A DNA stretch of 64,000 bases from JAXLWB01 sp046328715 (GTDB lineage Bacteria; Chloroflexota; Anaerolineae; Caldilineales; Caldilineaceae). The DNA lies in assembly GCA_046328715.1 (NCBI GenBank), contig JAXLWB010000056.1:1-64000 (forward strand). Direction: 5' to 3'. The notes under the pieces are model-generated. The model was not told the DNA's origin. It did no database searches and saw only the letters and a program-made list of their open reading frames with translations. Shown piece after piece: positions 25,112 through 36,940 of the stretch (position 1 is its first letter; each line of letters opens with the position of its first letter). Position numbers and translations under genes: made by a program.

Positions 25112-26140
25112 ATGAACCCAAACATCATCGAGGTCAATAATCTGGCCAAGCATTACCGGCGCAGTAAAGTGAAGGAAGGAATTCCAGGCTGGCAGAAGTG
25201 GTTTCCCTCGAGCAAGGAAGTGGAACAGTTCATCGCCGTGGCGGGGGTCAGCTTTGCCATCCGCCAGGGTGAGATCTTTGGCTTGTTGGGGCCAAACGGC
25301 GCAGGCAAGACGACGACGATTAAGATGCTCTGTACCTTGCTCGAACCGACCAGCGGCAGCGCTACCGTCTGCGGCTACGATGTTGCGCGCCAATCCGACC
25401 AGGTGCGCCAACATTTGGGGGCCGTCTTGACCGGCGAACGCAGCATCTACTGGAAACTGAGCGGACGCGAGAATTTACAGTACTTTGCGGCGCTTTATCA
25501 CATTCCACCGGCGCGGGCCAAACAGCGCATCGATGAACTGCTCGCCCGCTTCGACCTGACCAAACGGGCCGATGAATTGGTGGAACGCTACTCTTCGGGC
25601 ATGAAACAACGCATCGCTATCGCTAAAGCCATGCTTGCCAAACCGCCTGTGCTGCTCCTCGACGAGCCAACGATTGGACTCGACCCGCAAGCTGCCCGCA
25701 ATTTGCGCGAACTGATCCTCGAACTGAAGAATGACGGGCACACCGTCCTGCTCACGACCCATTACATGGAAGAAGCCGACCAACTTTCAGACCGCATCGG
25801 CATCATCGACCAGGGCAAGATCATTGCACTCGATACGCCCGCCGCGCTCAAGCAGTCGATCAACCAACTGGATGTGATGCAATTGGAGGTCGAGAATTTC
25901 GACCCCGCCATGACAGGCGATCTCACTGCTTTGCCCAGTGTCGAAAATATTGCCACTCGCTATCTGGAGACGGACAGCGCTTGGTCAGTGGCGCTGCACA
26001 CGACTGATAGCCGCGGTATTCTGCCGCAGTTGATTCATCATATCGGTGCCAAAGCCGGCCGTATCCGCCACATGCAGATCGCCCAGCCCACGCTTGAGGA
26101 TGTTTTCATTTCATTGACGGGTAAACAACTACGGGAGTGA
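25112..26140 (+). CDS. ABC-2 type exporter, ATP-binding subunit
   Basis: A 342-residue ATPase with Walker A GPNGAGKTT, signature YSSGMKQR, Walker B LLLDEPTIGLD and the H-loop LLTTHYMEE. The C-terminal ~90 residues (LKQSINQLDVMQLEVENFD onward) form the extra domain of drug- or lipid-exporting DRA/CcmA-like ATPases. It would power the two permeases encoded directly downstream, exporting a drug, lipid or polysaccharide across the membrane. ATG 25112 gives the usual family start; upstream in-frame sequence is unrelated. Confidence 0.92.
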   Translation: MNPNIIEVNNLAKHYRRSKVKEGIPGWQKWFPSSKEVEQFIAVAGVSFAIRQGEIFGLLGPNGAGKTTTIKMLCTLLEPTSGSATVCGYDVARQSDQVRQHLGAVLTGERSIYWKLSGRENLQYFAALYHIPPARAKQRIDELLARFDLTKRADELVERYSSGMKQRIAIAKAMLAKPPVLLLDEPTIGLDPQAARNLRELILELKNDGHTVLLTTHYMEEADQLSDRIGIIDQGKIIALDTPAALKQSINQLDVMQLEVENFDPAMTGDLTALPSVENIATRYLETDSAWSVALHTTDSRGILPQLIHHIGAKAGRIRHMQIAQPTLEDVFISLTGKQLRE

Positions 26141-26144
26141 ACGG

Positions 26145-27050
26145 ATGACAACCCAAGCTCACTTTGTTCAATCGGCTGCCCCCGCCTTGCCTGCTGATCA
26201 CTCGCTGGTCAAACGCTCGTTCGCATCCGAATTGCGTGCGCTGGGTATGATGGCGCTCAAGGAATGGACCATCTTCCGGCGTTATCCAAGTTGGGTCTTC
26301 GGCTTTATTGTTTGGCCGCTGATTTTCCCACTCGGATCGATCTTTACGGCGCGGGCGTTGAGCGGCCCCGATCAAGCCTCGTTACCGGCATTCGAGGCAC
26401 TCTCCGGCACCAGCAACTACGTCGTCTATATCGTCGTGGGCTTGACCCTTTACATGTGGCTCAACATTACACTCTGGGATGTCGGCTTTCAACTGCGCAA
26501 CGAGCAGATGCGGGGTACTCTCGAATCGAACTGGCTCTGTCCGATCTGGCGTTTTTCCATCCTCCTCGGCCCTAGTTTGACCAAGTTGCTGACCTCGCTG
26601 GTCTTCATGCTGATTGCGGTGCTGGAGTATGGGCTGATCTTTGGCAACTGGATTGTCAACAGCAATTCGGGGCTGGTGCTCTTGATTATGCTGCTGGTGA
26701 TTCCCTCGATCTACGGGATCGGCATCGCCTTTGGCAGTTTGGTGATTCGTTTCCAAGAGGCGAGTACGATGGTCTTCCTAGTGCGTGGCATCTTTATGAT
26801 CTTCACCGGCGTCTCCTATCCGCTGGCGGTCATGCCCGAATGGATGCAATGGGTCGCCGCCTGCCTGCCTTTGACCTATGCCGTCCACGCCATCCGCCAA
26901 GTCACGCTGAACGGAGCCACCTTCACTGCGATTCGCTACGACCTGACTATGCTCCTGCTCTTTGCGATCGGTCTGTCCATCCTCGGTTACTGGGTCTTCC
27001 AGTTCACCGAACGCCGCGCACGTAGGACGGGATCGTTGGGCAAGTATTGA
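26145..27050 (+). CDS. ABC-2 type exporter permease 1
   Basis: A 301-residue permease with six hydrophobic segments, the conserved loop MRGTLESNWLCPI and the second conserved region around SYPLAVMPEWMQWVAACLPLT of ABC-2 permeases. It starts four bases after the ATPase stop, with GGGAG upstream, so it is co-translated. Together with the next gene it would form a heterodimeric membrane channel. Substrate is not predictable. Confidence 0.9.
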   Translation: MTTQAHFVQSAAPALPADHSLVKRSFASELRALGMMALKEWTIFRRYPSWVFGFIVWPLIFPLGSIFTARALSGPDQASLPAFEALSGTSNYVVYIVVGLTLYMWLNITLWDVGFQLRNEQMRGTLESNWLCPIWRFSILLGPSLTKLLTSLVFMLIAVLEYGLIFGNWIVNSNSGLVLLIMLLVIPSIYGIGIAFGSLVIRFQEASTMVFLVRGIFMIFTGVSYPLAVMPEWMQWVAACLPLTYAVHAIRQVTLNGATFTAIRYDLTMLLLFAIGLSILGYWVFQFTERRARRTGSLGKY

Positions 27051-27052
27051 GA

Positions 27053-27098
27053 GATTGAACTCGTGGCAATCTCCCAATCTTCTAATCTCCTAATCCCA
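27053..27098. repeat. GGAGATT-word element between the permease genes
   Basis: A short GAGATTGAA word on the left is followed by CAATCTCCCAATCTTCTAA-type words. The element is one-sided compared with other copies and ends a few bases before the ribosome site of the second permease. Confidence 0.7.
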
Positions 27099-27110
27099 AA
27101 GGAGTTCATC

Positions 27111-27962
27111 ATGAATCTTCACCCCATCAGCCAGCTCACCTGGGGTTCGCAGTTGCGGGCCGTGTGGGCCATTGCCTGGAAGAACTGGCTGCATTTTATC
27201 CGCTATCCACTCAACGCCATCTTTCGGGTGGTTCAGCCCTTGATGTGGCTAACGCCGATCTACTTTCTGGGGCTCAGTTTTCGCACCAGTGAGGGCAACG
27301 TCGGTTTCGCCAACTATGCCGGAACGAGCGACTACATGTCCTTTATCCTGGTCGGTTCGCTGCTCTCCAGCTATATCAGTTCGGTCTTCTGGGGCATGGG
27401 CTATGCGCTCAAAACCGAGATGGACGAAGGCGTGATGGAGAGCAACTGGATGACACCAGTACCCCGTTTTGCTTTTCTGATCGGGCAAACCATCACCAAC
27501 ATCCTGACGACAACGGTGGTCAATGTGGGCATCCTGGCGCTCGGCTGGTGGCTCTTTGGCTTTCGCATTACCGGCAGCCTCTGGCAGGCGGTGAGTGTAG
27601 TCTTGCCGATGTTGTTGGCGCTCTATGGCTTTGGCTTTGCTTTTGCCGCCATCGTGCTGCTGATTCGCGACGCCAACATGATCGTTGATGTCAGCGACTT
27701 CTTGGTTACGATTCTCTCGGGCAGTCAATTTCCGGTTACTGCCCTGCCAGGATTTCTGCTGCCCGTTGCCCTCGCCCTGCCGCTGACCTACGGCTTCGAC
27801 GTCGTGCGTGGCCTGCTCATCCAAAGTAAGACCCTCCTGCCCATTCCCTATGAAATTGCGATTCTGCTGCTATTTATGGCGGTGACTGTGCCAGCGGGTT
27901 ACTTCGTATTTCGGCGTGTGGAACGAAGGATCAAGCAATTGGGGACGTTGGGGATGCATTAG
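27111..27962 (+). CDS. ABC-2 type exporter permease 2
   Basis: A 283-residue ABC-2 permease, clearly a paralogue of the gene before it (EGVMESNWMTPVPRF matches MRGTLESNWLCPI). It has six predicted membrane segments and the conserved PVTALPGFLLPVALALPLT motif. ATG 27111 has AAAGGAG at an ideal distance; the earlier in-frame start would translate the repeat element. It completes the ATPase-permease-permease operon. Confidence 0.9.
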   Translation: MNLHPISQLTWGSQLRAVWAIAWKNWLHFIRYPLNAIFRVVQPLMWLTPIYFLGLSFRTSEGNVGFANYAGTSDYMSFILVGSLLSSYISSVFWGMGYALKTEMDEGVMESNWMTPVPRFAFLIGQTITNILTTTVVNVGILALGWWLFGFRITGSLWQAVSVVLPMLLALYGFGFAFAAIVLLIRDANMIVDVSDFLVTILSGSQFPVTALPGFLLPVALALPLTYGFDVVRGLLIQSKTLLPIPYEIAILLLFMAVTVPAGYFVFRRVERRIKQLGTLGMH

Positions 27963-28001
27963 TTGTAAAAGCAAAGTCTTTAAGAAGAGAACAAGAAAAT
28001 C

Positions 28002-28077
28002 AACAACCACGAAAGGCACAAAATACACGAAGAAAAACAGGCAGAATTTCGTACATTTCGAGTATTTCGTGGTTGTT
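28002..28077. repeat. Inverted repeat AACAACCACGAAA
   Basis: AACAACCACGAAA at 28002-28014 is exactly mirrored at 28065-28077; inner words ATACACGAAG and CGAGTATTTCG extend the symmetry. It separates the exporter operon from the convergent NADAR gene. Confidence 0.8.
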
Positions 28078-28110
28078 TAGTTCTAGCTTATCCCGGCGAG
28101 GAAATAGAAA

Positions 28111-28683
28111 TCAAGTTCCTTCGAGTAGGCTGCGTACCTTCATAAGCGCAAAGCCTAGCAGATTGAGACCAAGCCATTGCTCTGGATTGGTTACACGCGC
28201 ATCATCTTCTGCCAAGCCAATACCCCAGATTCTGTCCTGTGGGCTCGCTTCAACCAGAACCCGGTTTCCTGTGTTGCGCAGAAATTCCTTTAACGGAGGA
28301 TTCTGCGCAAACTTTGCTTGATTCCCTCGAACAACAATTGCAAAACGTCGGTCACTCCAGATTGCATCCTCAAATCCTTGTACGCCTCTTCCGACACTTT
28401 TGGCCGTTCCCGGCGAAGATGCGTTCAAAATCTCTTGAAGTGCAACATCATCCCCAAAAAGTCGAGCTTTTTCAGCCATCATAAAATGTTCAGCCGTTGG
28501 ATAGGTGATTCCATCCCCAGTAAAAGCGGCCGGCCACCATTGACTCAGGCAACCTTTGCCTATATTGCCATCCACATTTGGATGATGTCCCCAAAAGAAG
28601 AGAAATTTAAGGCGTTCGCCTGCATGTACGGCGTCCAGTAGTGTTTGAAGATCAAGAATGGAGTATTTTTCAGCCATATTCAT
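28111..28683 (-). CDS. NADAR-domain protein (YbiA-like N-glycosidase)
   Basis: A 190-residue NADAR/YbiA-family protein. Recognisable motifs are LFFWGHHPN, CLSQWWPAAFTGDG, the core YPTAEHFMMAEKA, and the final WGIGLAEDD and WLGLNLLGFAL. YbiA-type enzymes cut the N-glycosidic bond of reactive riboflavin intermediates; other NADAR proteins act on ADP-ribose-linked or phage-defence molecules. The gene stands alone on the minus strand and there is no riboflavin gene nearby, so the exact role is open. Confidence 0.9.
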   Translation of the reverse strand: MNMAEKYSILDLQTLLDAVHAGERLKFLFFWGHHPNVDGNIGKGCLSQWWPAAFTGDGITYPTAEHFMMAEKARLFGDDVALQEILNASSPGTAKSVGRGVQGFEDAIWSDRRFAIVVRGNQAKFAQNPPLKEFLRNTGNRVLVEASPQDRIWGIGLAEDDARVTNPEQWLGLNLLGFALMKVRSLLEGT

Positions 28684-28869
28684 AGAATGGAAATGTGCAA
28701 AGTCGAGAGTTTATTCAACGCTCATCAAATTCTGCCTGATTTACCCAATATCAGCTAAAATAAAAGACTGCAATCGTTTGCTTAAACGCAGGAGTTGCAA
28801 CCTATACCGCTGTAAGAATGCAGCCTGCTATCATCTGCGTTCATCCATTGTTATCTGTGTACCAATATT

Positions 28870-31224
28870 ATGGAATCAGTTACCAACACCGAACCCCTCG
28901 ACTTTATCCGTGAGATCATTGCCGAGGATGTAAAAAGCAACAAACATGGCGGGCGCGTGGCGACCCGTTTTCCGCCGGAGCCGAATGGCTATCTGCACAT
29001 TGGCCATGCTAAATCGATCTGCCTCAACTTTGGGGCGGCGCAGGAGGTTGGTGGGGTCTGTCACATGCGCTTTGACGACACCAACCCCGAAACCGAAGAC
29101 ATGGAGTATGTCGAGTCGATCCAGCGCGATGTCAAGTGGCTGGGTTTCGATTGGGGCGACAATCTCTATTTCGCCTCAGACTACTACGACGTCATCTACC
29201 AGTGTGCGCGCAAATTGATCATCGAGGGCAAAGCCTACGTCGACAGCCTCAACGAAGAGGGGATTCGCCAATACCGCGGCACGGTCATGGAAGCAGGCAA
29301 GCCCAGTCCCTACCGCGACCGCTCGGTGCAGGAGAATCTTGACCTCTTTGATCGTATGGCCGAAGGTGAGTTTCCCGATGGGGCGCATGTGCTGCGTGCC
29401 AAGGGCGACATGGCCGCCAAAAACATGAAGATGCGTGACCCGCTGCTCTATCGCATCCGCCACGCCAGCCATTATCGCACTGGTGATACATGGTGCATCT
29501 ACCCGATGTACGACTACGCCCATCCTATCTCGGACTGCATCGAGGGCATCACCCATTCGATCTGCACGCTGGAATTTGAGAACAATCGTGACATCTACAA
29601 CTGGGTGGTGGACAACGCCTGGGATCCCAAGTTTGCGATGCGGCCTGAATTTGCTACCATTCCTCTGCCACGCCAGTATGAGTTTGCCCGCCTCAACCTC
29701 GAATGGACAGTAATGAGCAAACGCAAGCTGTTGCAACTGGTGGAAGAAAAGCATGTCAGCGGCTGGGACGATCCACGCATGCCAACCGTGGCAGGGATGC
29801 GCCGACGTGGCATCACGCCCGAAGCGATCCGTGACTTTGCCCAGCGTGTAGGGGTAGCCAAAACCAATAGCCGTGTCGAGATGTCGCTCTTCGAGTCGTG
29901 CATTCGCGACAACCTGAACATGAATGCTCCGCGCGTCATGGCCGTGCTGCGACCGCTCAAGGTAGTGATTACCAATTACCCTGAGGGTCAAGTCGAATGG
30001 CTCGATGCCTCCTATTGGCCCCACGACGTGCCCAAGCAAGGCAGCCGCCCAATCCCCTTCTCCAAGGAGCTTTGGATCGAGCAGGATGACTTCATGGAGA
30101 ACCCACCCAAGAAGTTTTACCGTCTGTCACCAGGGCGAGAGGTACGCTTGCGCTATGGTTACATTGTCAAGTGTACTGATGTGATCAAGGATGCGGACGG
30201 CAAGATCGTTGAAATCCACTGCACCTACGATCCAGCCACACGCAGCGGCGGCACGCCCGATGGCCGCAAAGTCGAAGGGACAATCCATTGGGTTTCTGCC
30301 GCGAAGGCGTTGCCCTGCGAAGTGCGTCTCTACGACCGCCTGCTCAGCGTCGCCGTGCCTGAGGAGGATGAGAAGCACACCTTCCTCGATTTTATCAACC
30401 AGAATTCGCTCGAAGTGCTGTCCAACGCCTTTGTTGAACCGAGCGTCGCCAACGATCCAACGGACACCCGCTATCAATTTGAACGCCAAGGCTACTTCTG
30501 GCAAGATCCGGTCGATTCGGCACCAGGGAAGCTGGTCTTCAACCGCATTGTGACGCTGCGTGATACCTGGGCCAAGATTGCTGGCGATGGGGAGATGGGG
30601 AGTAAGGGTGTGAGTGCCCAATCACCAACTACTCTTCAATCTCAGAATAATGAACTGACGCCAAGAGAACGGTTGGCTGGTCGAGCCGCTGAACTGGTCG
30701 CCAAGTTCGAGGCGTTGACTGCACTCGGTTTGAGCGAGGAAGATGCTGAAGTCTTGACCCGAGACGGGGCGGTGGTGGCGCTCTTTGACAGTGCGCTGGC
30801 CGCCCATGCCAATGCCAAGGGAGTCGCCAGCCTCATCCTCAACGAGGTGCTGCGCGAGTTGAAGGGTAAGTCGATTAACGCGTTGCCCTTTGGCGGTTCA
30901 CAACTGGGTGCGCTGGTCAAGTTGGTCGATAACGGTGTGATCTCGGCGGCGATTGCCAAAACAGTTTTTGCCGAAATGCTGAAAAATGGCGGCGATCCAG
31001 CTCAGATCGTGGAGAGCAAGGGGCTGAAGCAAGTCGCTGACGCAGGATCGCTGCTGCCGGTCATCCAAAAGGTGATCGCTGCTAACGCCGAAAAAGCGGC
31101 GCAATTGCGCGGCGGCAAAACCGGCTTGATGGGTTTCTTTGTCGGTCAGGTCATGAAAGAAACGGGCGGCAAGGCGAATGCACAGTTGGTGCAGGAATTG
31201 TTGCAGCAGCAGTTAAGTCAATAA
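28870..31224 (+). CDS. glnS: Glutaminyl-tRNA synthetase with C-terminal YqeY/GatB domain
   Basis: A 784-residue class I synthetase that charges tRNA-Gln. The HIGH motif is at residues 43-46, the KMSKS-type motif reads VMSKRK near residue 282, and the anticodon-binding beta-barrels follow. From about residue 600 an extra YqeY/GatB-like helical tail is fused (AAELVAKFEALTALGL ... GGKTGLMGFFVGQVMKETGGKANAQ), as known in Deinococcus GlnRS where it aids tRNA binding. The linker around 580-597 (GDGEMGSKGVSAQSP) is encoded by GATGGGGA words of the local repeat family. gltX follows directly. Confidence 0.96.
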   Translation: MESVTNTEPLDFIREIIAEDVKSNKHGGRVATRFPPEPNGYLHIGHAKSICLNFGAAQEVGGVCHMRFDDTNPETEDMEYVESIQRDVKWLGFDWGDNLYFASDYYDVIYQCARKLIIEGKAYVDSLNEEGIRQYRGTVMEAGKPSPYRDRSVQENLDLFDRMAEGEFPDGAHVLRAKGDMAAKNMKMRDPLLYRIRHASHYRTGDTWCIYPMYDYAHPISDCIEGITHSICTLEFENNRDIYNWVVDNAWDPKFAMRPEFATIPLPRQYEFARLNLEWTVMSKRKLLQLVEEKHVSGWDDPRMPTVAGMRRRGITPEAIRDFAQRVGVAKTNSRVEMSLFESCIRDNLNMNAPRVMAVLRPLKVVITNYPEGQVEWLDASYWPHDVPKQGSRPIPFSKELWIEQDDFMENPPKKFYRLSPGREVRLRYGYIVKCTDVIKDADGKIVEIHCTYDPATRSGGTPDGRKVEGTIHWVSAAKALPCEVRLYDRLLSVAVPEEDEKHTFLDFINQNSLEVLSNAFVEPSVANDPTDTRYQFERQGYFWQDPVDSAPGKLVFNRIVTLRDTWAKIAGDGEMGSKGVSAQSPTTLQSQNNELTPRERLAGRAAELVAKFEALTALGLSEEDAEVLTRDGAVVALFDSALAAHANAKGVASLILNEVLRELKGKSINALPFGGSQLGALVKLVDNGVISAAIAKTVFAEMLKNGGDPAQIVESKGLKQVADAGSLLPVIQKVIAANAEKAAQLRGGKTGLMGFFVGQVMKETGGKANAQLVQELLQQQLSQ
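30588..30622. repeat. GATGGGGA word repeat in the glnS interdomain linker
   Basis: Near-tandem GATGGGGA and GAGTAAGGGTGTGAGT words encode the linker between the GlnRS core and its YqeY tail. The same word is read at 1672-1696 in the second GT4 gene. Confidence 0.6.
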
Positions 31225-31239
31225 GCGAATTGAGATTGG

Positions 31240-31296
31240 GAGATTGAGAGATTCAGAGATTGGCTCTCGTATCCAATCTCTGAATCTCTCAATCTC
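31240..31296. repeat. Perfect 24-bp palindrome of GAGATT words between glnS and gltX
   Basis: The left arm 31240-31263, made of GAGATTGA, GAGATTCA and GAGATTGG, is an exact reverse complement of 31273-31296, with a nine-base loop. A short T-run follows (31296-31303), so it could also act as a weak terminator between the two synthetase genes. Confidence 0.9.
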
Positions 31297-31312
31297 TTTT
31301 TTTGGAGCATGT

Positions 31313-32842
31313 ATGTCATCACAGCTTTCTCCCGCTCGCGTCCGCTTTGCCCCATCGCCGACCGGCTATCTACATCTGGGTGGGTTGCGCACGGCGTTGT
31401 TTGATTATTTGCTGGCGCGCCATACAGGCGGTCAGTTTATTTTGCGCATCGAAGACACCGATCAATCGCGCTTTAAGCCGGAAGCGTTGGGTGCAATTAT
31501 GAATGGGCTGCGCTGGCTGGGGCTAGAGTGGGATGAAGGTCCGGATGTCGGCGGGCCTTATGCGCCCTATGTGCAGAGCGAGCGGAAAGCGCTTGGTATC
31601 TATCAGCAATATGCTGAGCAACTGATTGCCAGCGGTCACGCCTACAAAGCCTTTACGCCAGTGGAGGCATGGGAAGCCACTGATCCCGAGGTCGAGGAAG
31701 AAATGGTGGGCCAACGCAAGCCCTACGACCGCCGAGACCGTGGGTTAACGCCGGAACAGATTGCCGCTTACGAAGCCGAGGGCCGTTCTTATGCGATCCG
31801 CTTCAAGGCACCGCTGGAAGGCGAGACGGTGGTTCCCGACCTGATCCGGGGCAATGTTACCTTTCAGAACAAGGTATTGGTCGACCAGGTGCTGCTCAAA
31901 AGCGACGGGATGCCCACCTATCACCTAGCGATGGTGGTCGATGATCACCTGATGAAGATCAGCCACATTTTGCGCGGAGAAGAATGGCTGCCCAGCGCAC
32001 CGATTCACAAGATGCTCTTCGATGCCTTAGGTTGGGAGACGCCGGTGCTGGTCCATCTACCGGTTATCCTTTCGCCGAATGGCAAGGGCAAGATGAGCAA
32101 ACGCAAACAGGTGATCGACGGCAAGGAGTATCTGGCCCTAGTCCACGAGTTTGACGAGGCTGGGTATGTGCCCGAGGCAATGTTCAACTTTTTGACCAAC
32201 ATTGGCTGGAATTTTGATGCCGAACGAGAGGTCTTTACCCGTGACGAAGCAATCGAGCGCTTCAATATCGAGCGCGTTAATCCCAAACCGGCGGCGCTGC
32301 CCTATGCCAAACTTGAATGGCTGAACGGTGACTACATCCGCCGCATGTCGAGCGAAGAGTTGCAGCAGCGGCTGGCCCCGTTCTTGAGCAAACAACTGGG
32401 CATCCCTGCCGACGAACTGTTGCGCAGCGAACAACTCAACGAACTGATCCCGCTGATCCGCGAGCGCATCAAGTTTTTGACCGATGGTGCCCAATTTGTT
32501 GATTGGGCCTTTGTCTCTGCCGACCAGATCACCTATCCCGATCCCAAATTGTTGGTGGACAAGAAATTGACGCCAGAGCAGACGCTCCACCTATTGGACA
32601 CTGGCTTGTCGATTCTGACAACCGTCAAAGAGTTTAGCGTGCCCAATTTAGAGAGTGCCTTCCGCGCCAAAGCCGAGGAACTGAATGTCAAGATCGGCCC
32701 CTTTCTCACCGGTTTCCGGGTTGCCATTACAGGTAAAACCGTGGCCCCGCCGCTTTTTGAAAGCATGTGTGTGCTTGGCCGAGAAGAGACCGTTCGACGG
32801 ATACAAAATGCAGCCCAGGTGTTAAGAAGTGTTGCCCCATAA
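31313..32842 (+). CDS. gltX: Glutamyl-tRNA synthetase
   Basis: A 509-residue class I synthetase attaching glutamate to tRNA-Glu. The opening RFAPSPTGYLHLGG contains the HLGG form of the HIGH motif, and KMSKRK appears near residue 260. The C-terminal helical anticodon-binding region is complete. ATG 31313 has GGAG six bases upstream and gives the standard N-terminus; the longer frame starts inside the repeat. With glnS immediately upstream, this organism charges Glu and Gln by separate direct synthetases. Confidence 0.96.
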   Translation: MSSQLSPARVRFAPSPTGYLHLGGLRTALFDYLLARHTGGQFILRIEDTDQSRFKPEALGAIMNGLRWLGLEWDEGPDVGGPYAPYVQSERKALGIYQQYAEQLIASGHAYKAFTPVEAWEATDPEVEEEMVGQRKPYDRRDRGLTPEQIAAYEAEGRSYAIRFKAPLEGETVVPDLIRGNVTFQNKVLVDQVLLKSDGMPTYHLAMVVDDHLMKISHILRGEEWLPSAPIHKMLFDALGWETPVLVHLPVILSPNGKGKMSKRKQVIDGKEYLALVHEFDEAGYVPEAMFNFLTNIGWNFDAEREVFTRDEAIERFNIERVNPKPAALPYAKLEWLNGDYIRRMSSEELQQRLAPFLSKQLGIPADELLRSEQLNELIPLIRERIKFLTDGAQFVDWAFVSADQITYPDPKLLVDKKLTPEQTLHLLDTGLSILTTVKEFSVPNLESAFRAKAEELNVKIGPFLTGFRVAITGKTVAPPLFESMCVLGREETVRRIQNAAQVLRSVAP

Positions 32843-32845
32843 AAT

Positions 32846-32891
32846 GGAGAGATTGAGAGATTGTAGATAAATCTCCTAATCTCTTCTCTTT
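32846..32891. repeat. GAGATTGA-word palindrome after gltX
   Basis: GGAGAGATTGAGAGATTG on the left is answered by AAATCTCCTAATCTCTTCTC on the right. It begins three bases after the gltX stop and may help end that transcript. Confidence 0.75.
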
Positions 32892-32918
32892 CACCGCAAA
32901 GTCATTGCTTTTTCATCT

Positions 32919-32947
32919 TTGCCCCATCTTCAAAAATCTGCTATACT
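32919..32947 (+). promoter_or_regulatory. Promoter of the 6S-like RNA
   Basis: TTGCCC (32919-32924) and TATACT (32942-32947) are 17 bases apart, and TG one base before the -10 box makes it an extended -10. Predicted start is about 32954. Confidence 0.65.
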
Positions 32948-32953
32948 ATCAAT

Positions 32954-33149
32954 TGACTCTGCGGTCTCCGTGATGAGATCAGAATACGGGGCGAGCCAAC
33001 GTTCTACTGCCGGGAGCCTTGCAACGTGGTGTGGATGTGATAGCCTTGGGGCAACCTTAGGCAAGACTGAAGCGCCCAGCGGGCACCCAACCTGCTTCTG
33101 CAGGTTCGCACCCACTGATCACACGATTCTGTGGAGTCAGCTCTTTTTT
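32954..33149 (+). ncRNA. ssrS: Probable 6S RNA (SsrS-like)
   Basis: A ~196-base non-coding unit with its own promoter and a final TTTTTT (33144-33149). The ends pair (TGACTC with GAGTCA; CGTGAT with ATCACACG; CGAGCC with GGTTCG), giving a long rod. The middle opens into a bubble whose 3' side holds the small hairpin CCTGCTTCTGCAGG, preceded by GGGCACCCA. This CCCA-hairpin-GGTTC arrangement is what 6S RNAs show in many phyla; they bind housekeeping RNA polymerase and tune transcription in stationary phase. No ORF with a ribosome site is present. The identification rests on pattern memory and size, not on a covariance search. Confidence 0.6.
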
Positions 33150-33177
33150 AGGAGATTTATTCGATCGGAGTATATTC

Positions 33178-33243
33178 CTGGCTTTCATGTGTTACTGGTA
33201 TTTGCGTAATTACCAGTAACACATGAAAGCCAGAGTCTTTTTT
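33178..33243 (+). terminator. Long perfect hairpin with T-run
   Basis: A perfect 23-bp stem (33178-33200 with 33211-33233, ten-base loop TTTGCGTAAT) is followed by TTTTTT at 33238-33243 on the plus strand. It probably stops read-through from gltX and the 6S-like RNA into the convergent ileS. There is no T-run on the minus side. Confidence 0.75.
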
Positions 33244-33248
33244 AGAGG

Positions 33249-36428
<3,180 letters not shown>

Positions 36429-36430
36429 CG

Positions 36431-36940
36431 TCATTCCTTCGGTATTTGCAACGTCATCCATTCGATGTCGTAATAGGTATCGTCAAGCTTGATGTAGCGC
36501 TTCTCCACGTGCGAGGGCTGAAAGCCTGCCTGTGTGTAAATCTTTCGCGCTGCCGGGTTGCCAACGGTGACAGCCAGAATGATCTCTTCTAGGCCATCCA
36601 ATTGCCTGACTTGCTGGATAATCTCAGCCAGCAAAGCTGCACCAACCCCTTGTCCGCGCGCTTCGGGGGCGACGTACATGCCCCAGACCATCCCGCGATG
36701 GCGGGTTTTGCGTCCCATGTAGCGAGAGAAGCCAGCCATACCTACTAGAGCTTCATTCTGCCAGGCACCGAGCGTAAAACGTTCGGGCGCAGACACGAGG
36801 CGTTCAGCCACTTTTTCCAACGCCATTATGGCTTCATCTTCGTAGGCTGATCCAAACGCCTCCGGGTGATCAAGTAAGGCACGGAGGCGCAGATGTTGGT
36901 AGGCTTCAACATCGACTGGTTTCAGAGTTTGGATATTCAT
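36431..36940 (-). CDS. GNAT-family N-acetyltransferase
   Basis: A 169-residue acetyltransferase with the acetyl-CoA loop APEARGQGVGAAL and the following NPAARKIYTQAGFQP segment, the standard GNAT C-terminal pattern. The acceptor is unknown; the fold resembles amino-group acetyltransferases of the RimI/PhnO type. It overlaps the upstream Zn-ribbon gene by four bases and ends two bases before ileS, so all three are one translational unit. Confidence 0.9.
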   Translation of the reverse strand: MNIQTLKPVDVEAYQHLRLRALLDHPEAFGSAYEDEAIMALEKVAERLVSAPERFTLGAWQNEALVGMAGFSRYMGRKTRHRGMVWGMYVAPEARGQGVGAALLAEIIQQVRQLDGLEEIILAVTVGNPAARKIYTQAGFQPSHVEKRYIKLDDTYYDIEWMTLQIPKE

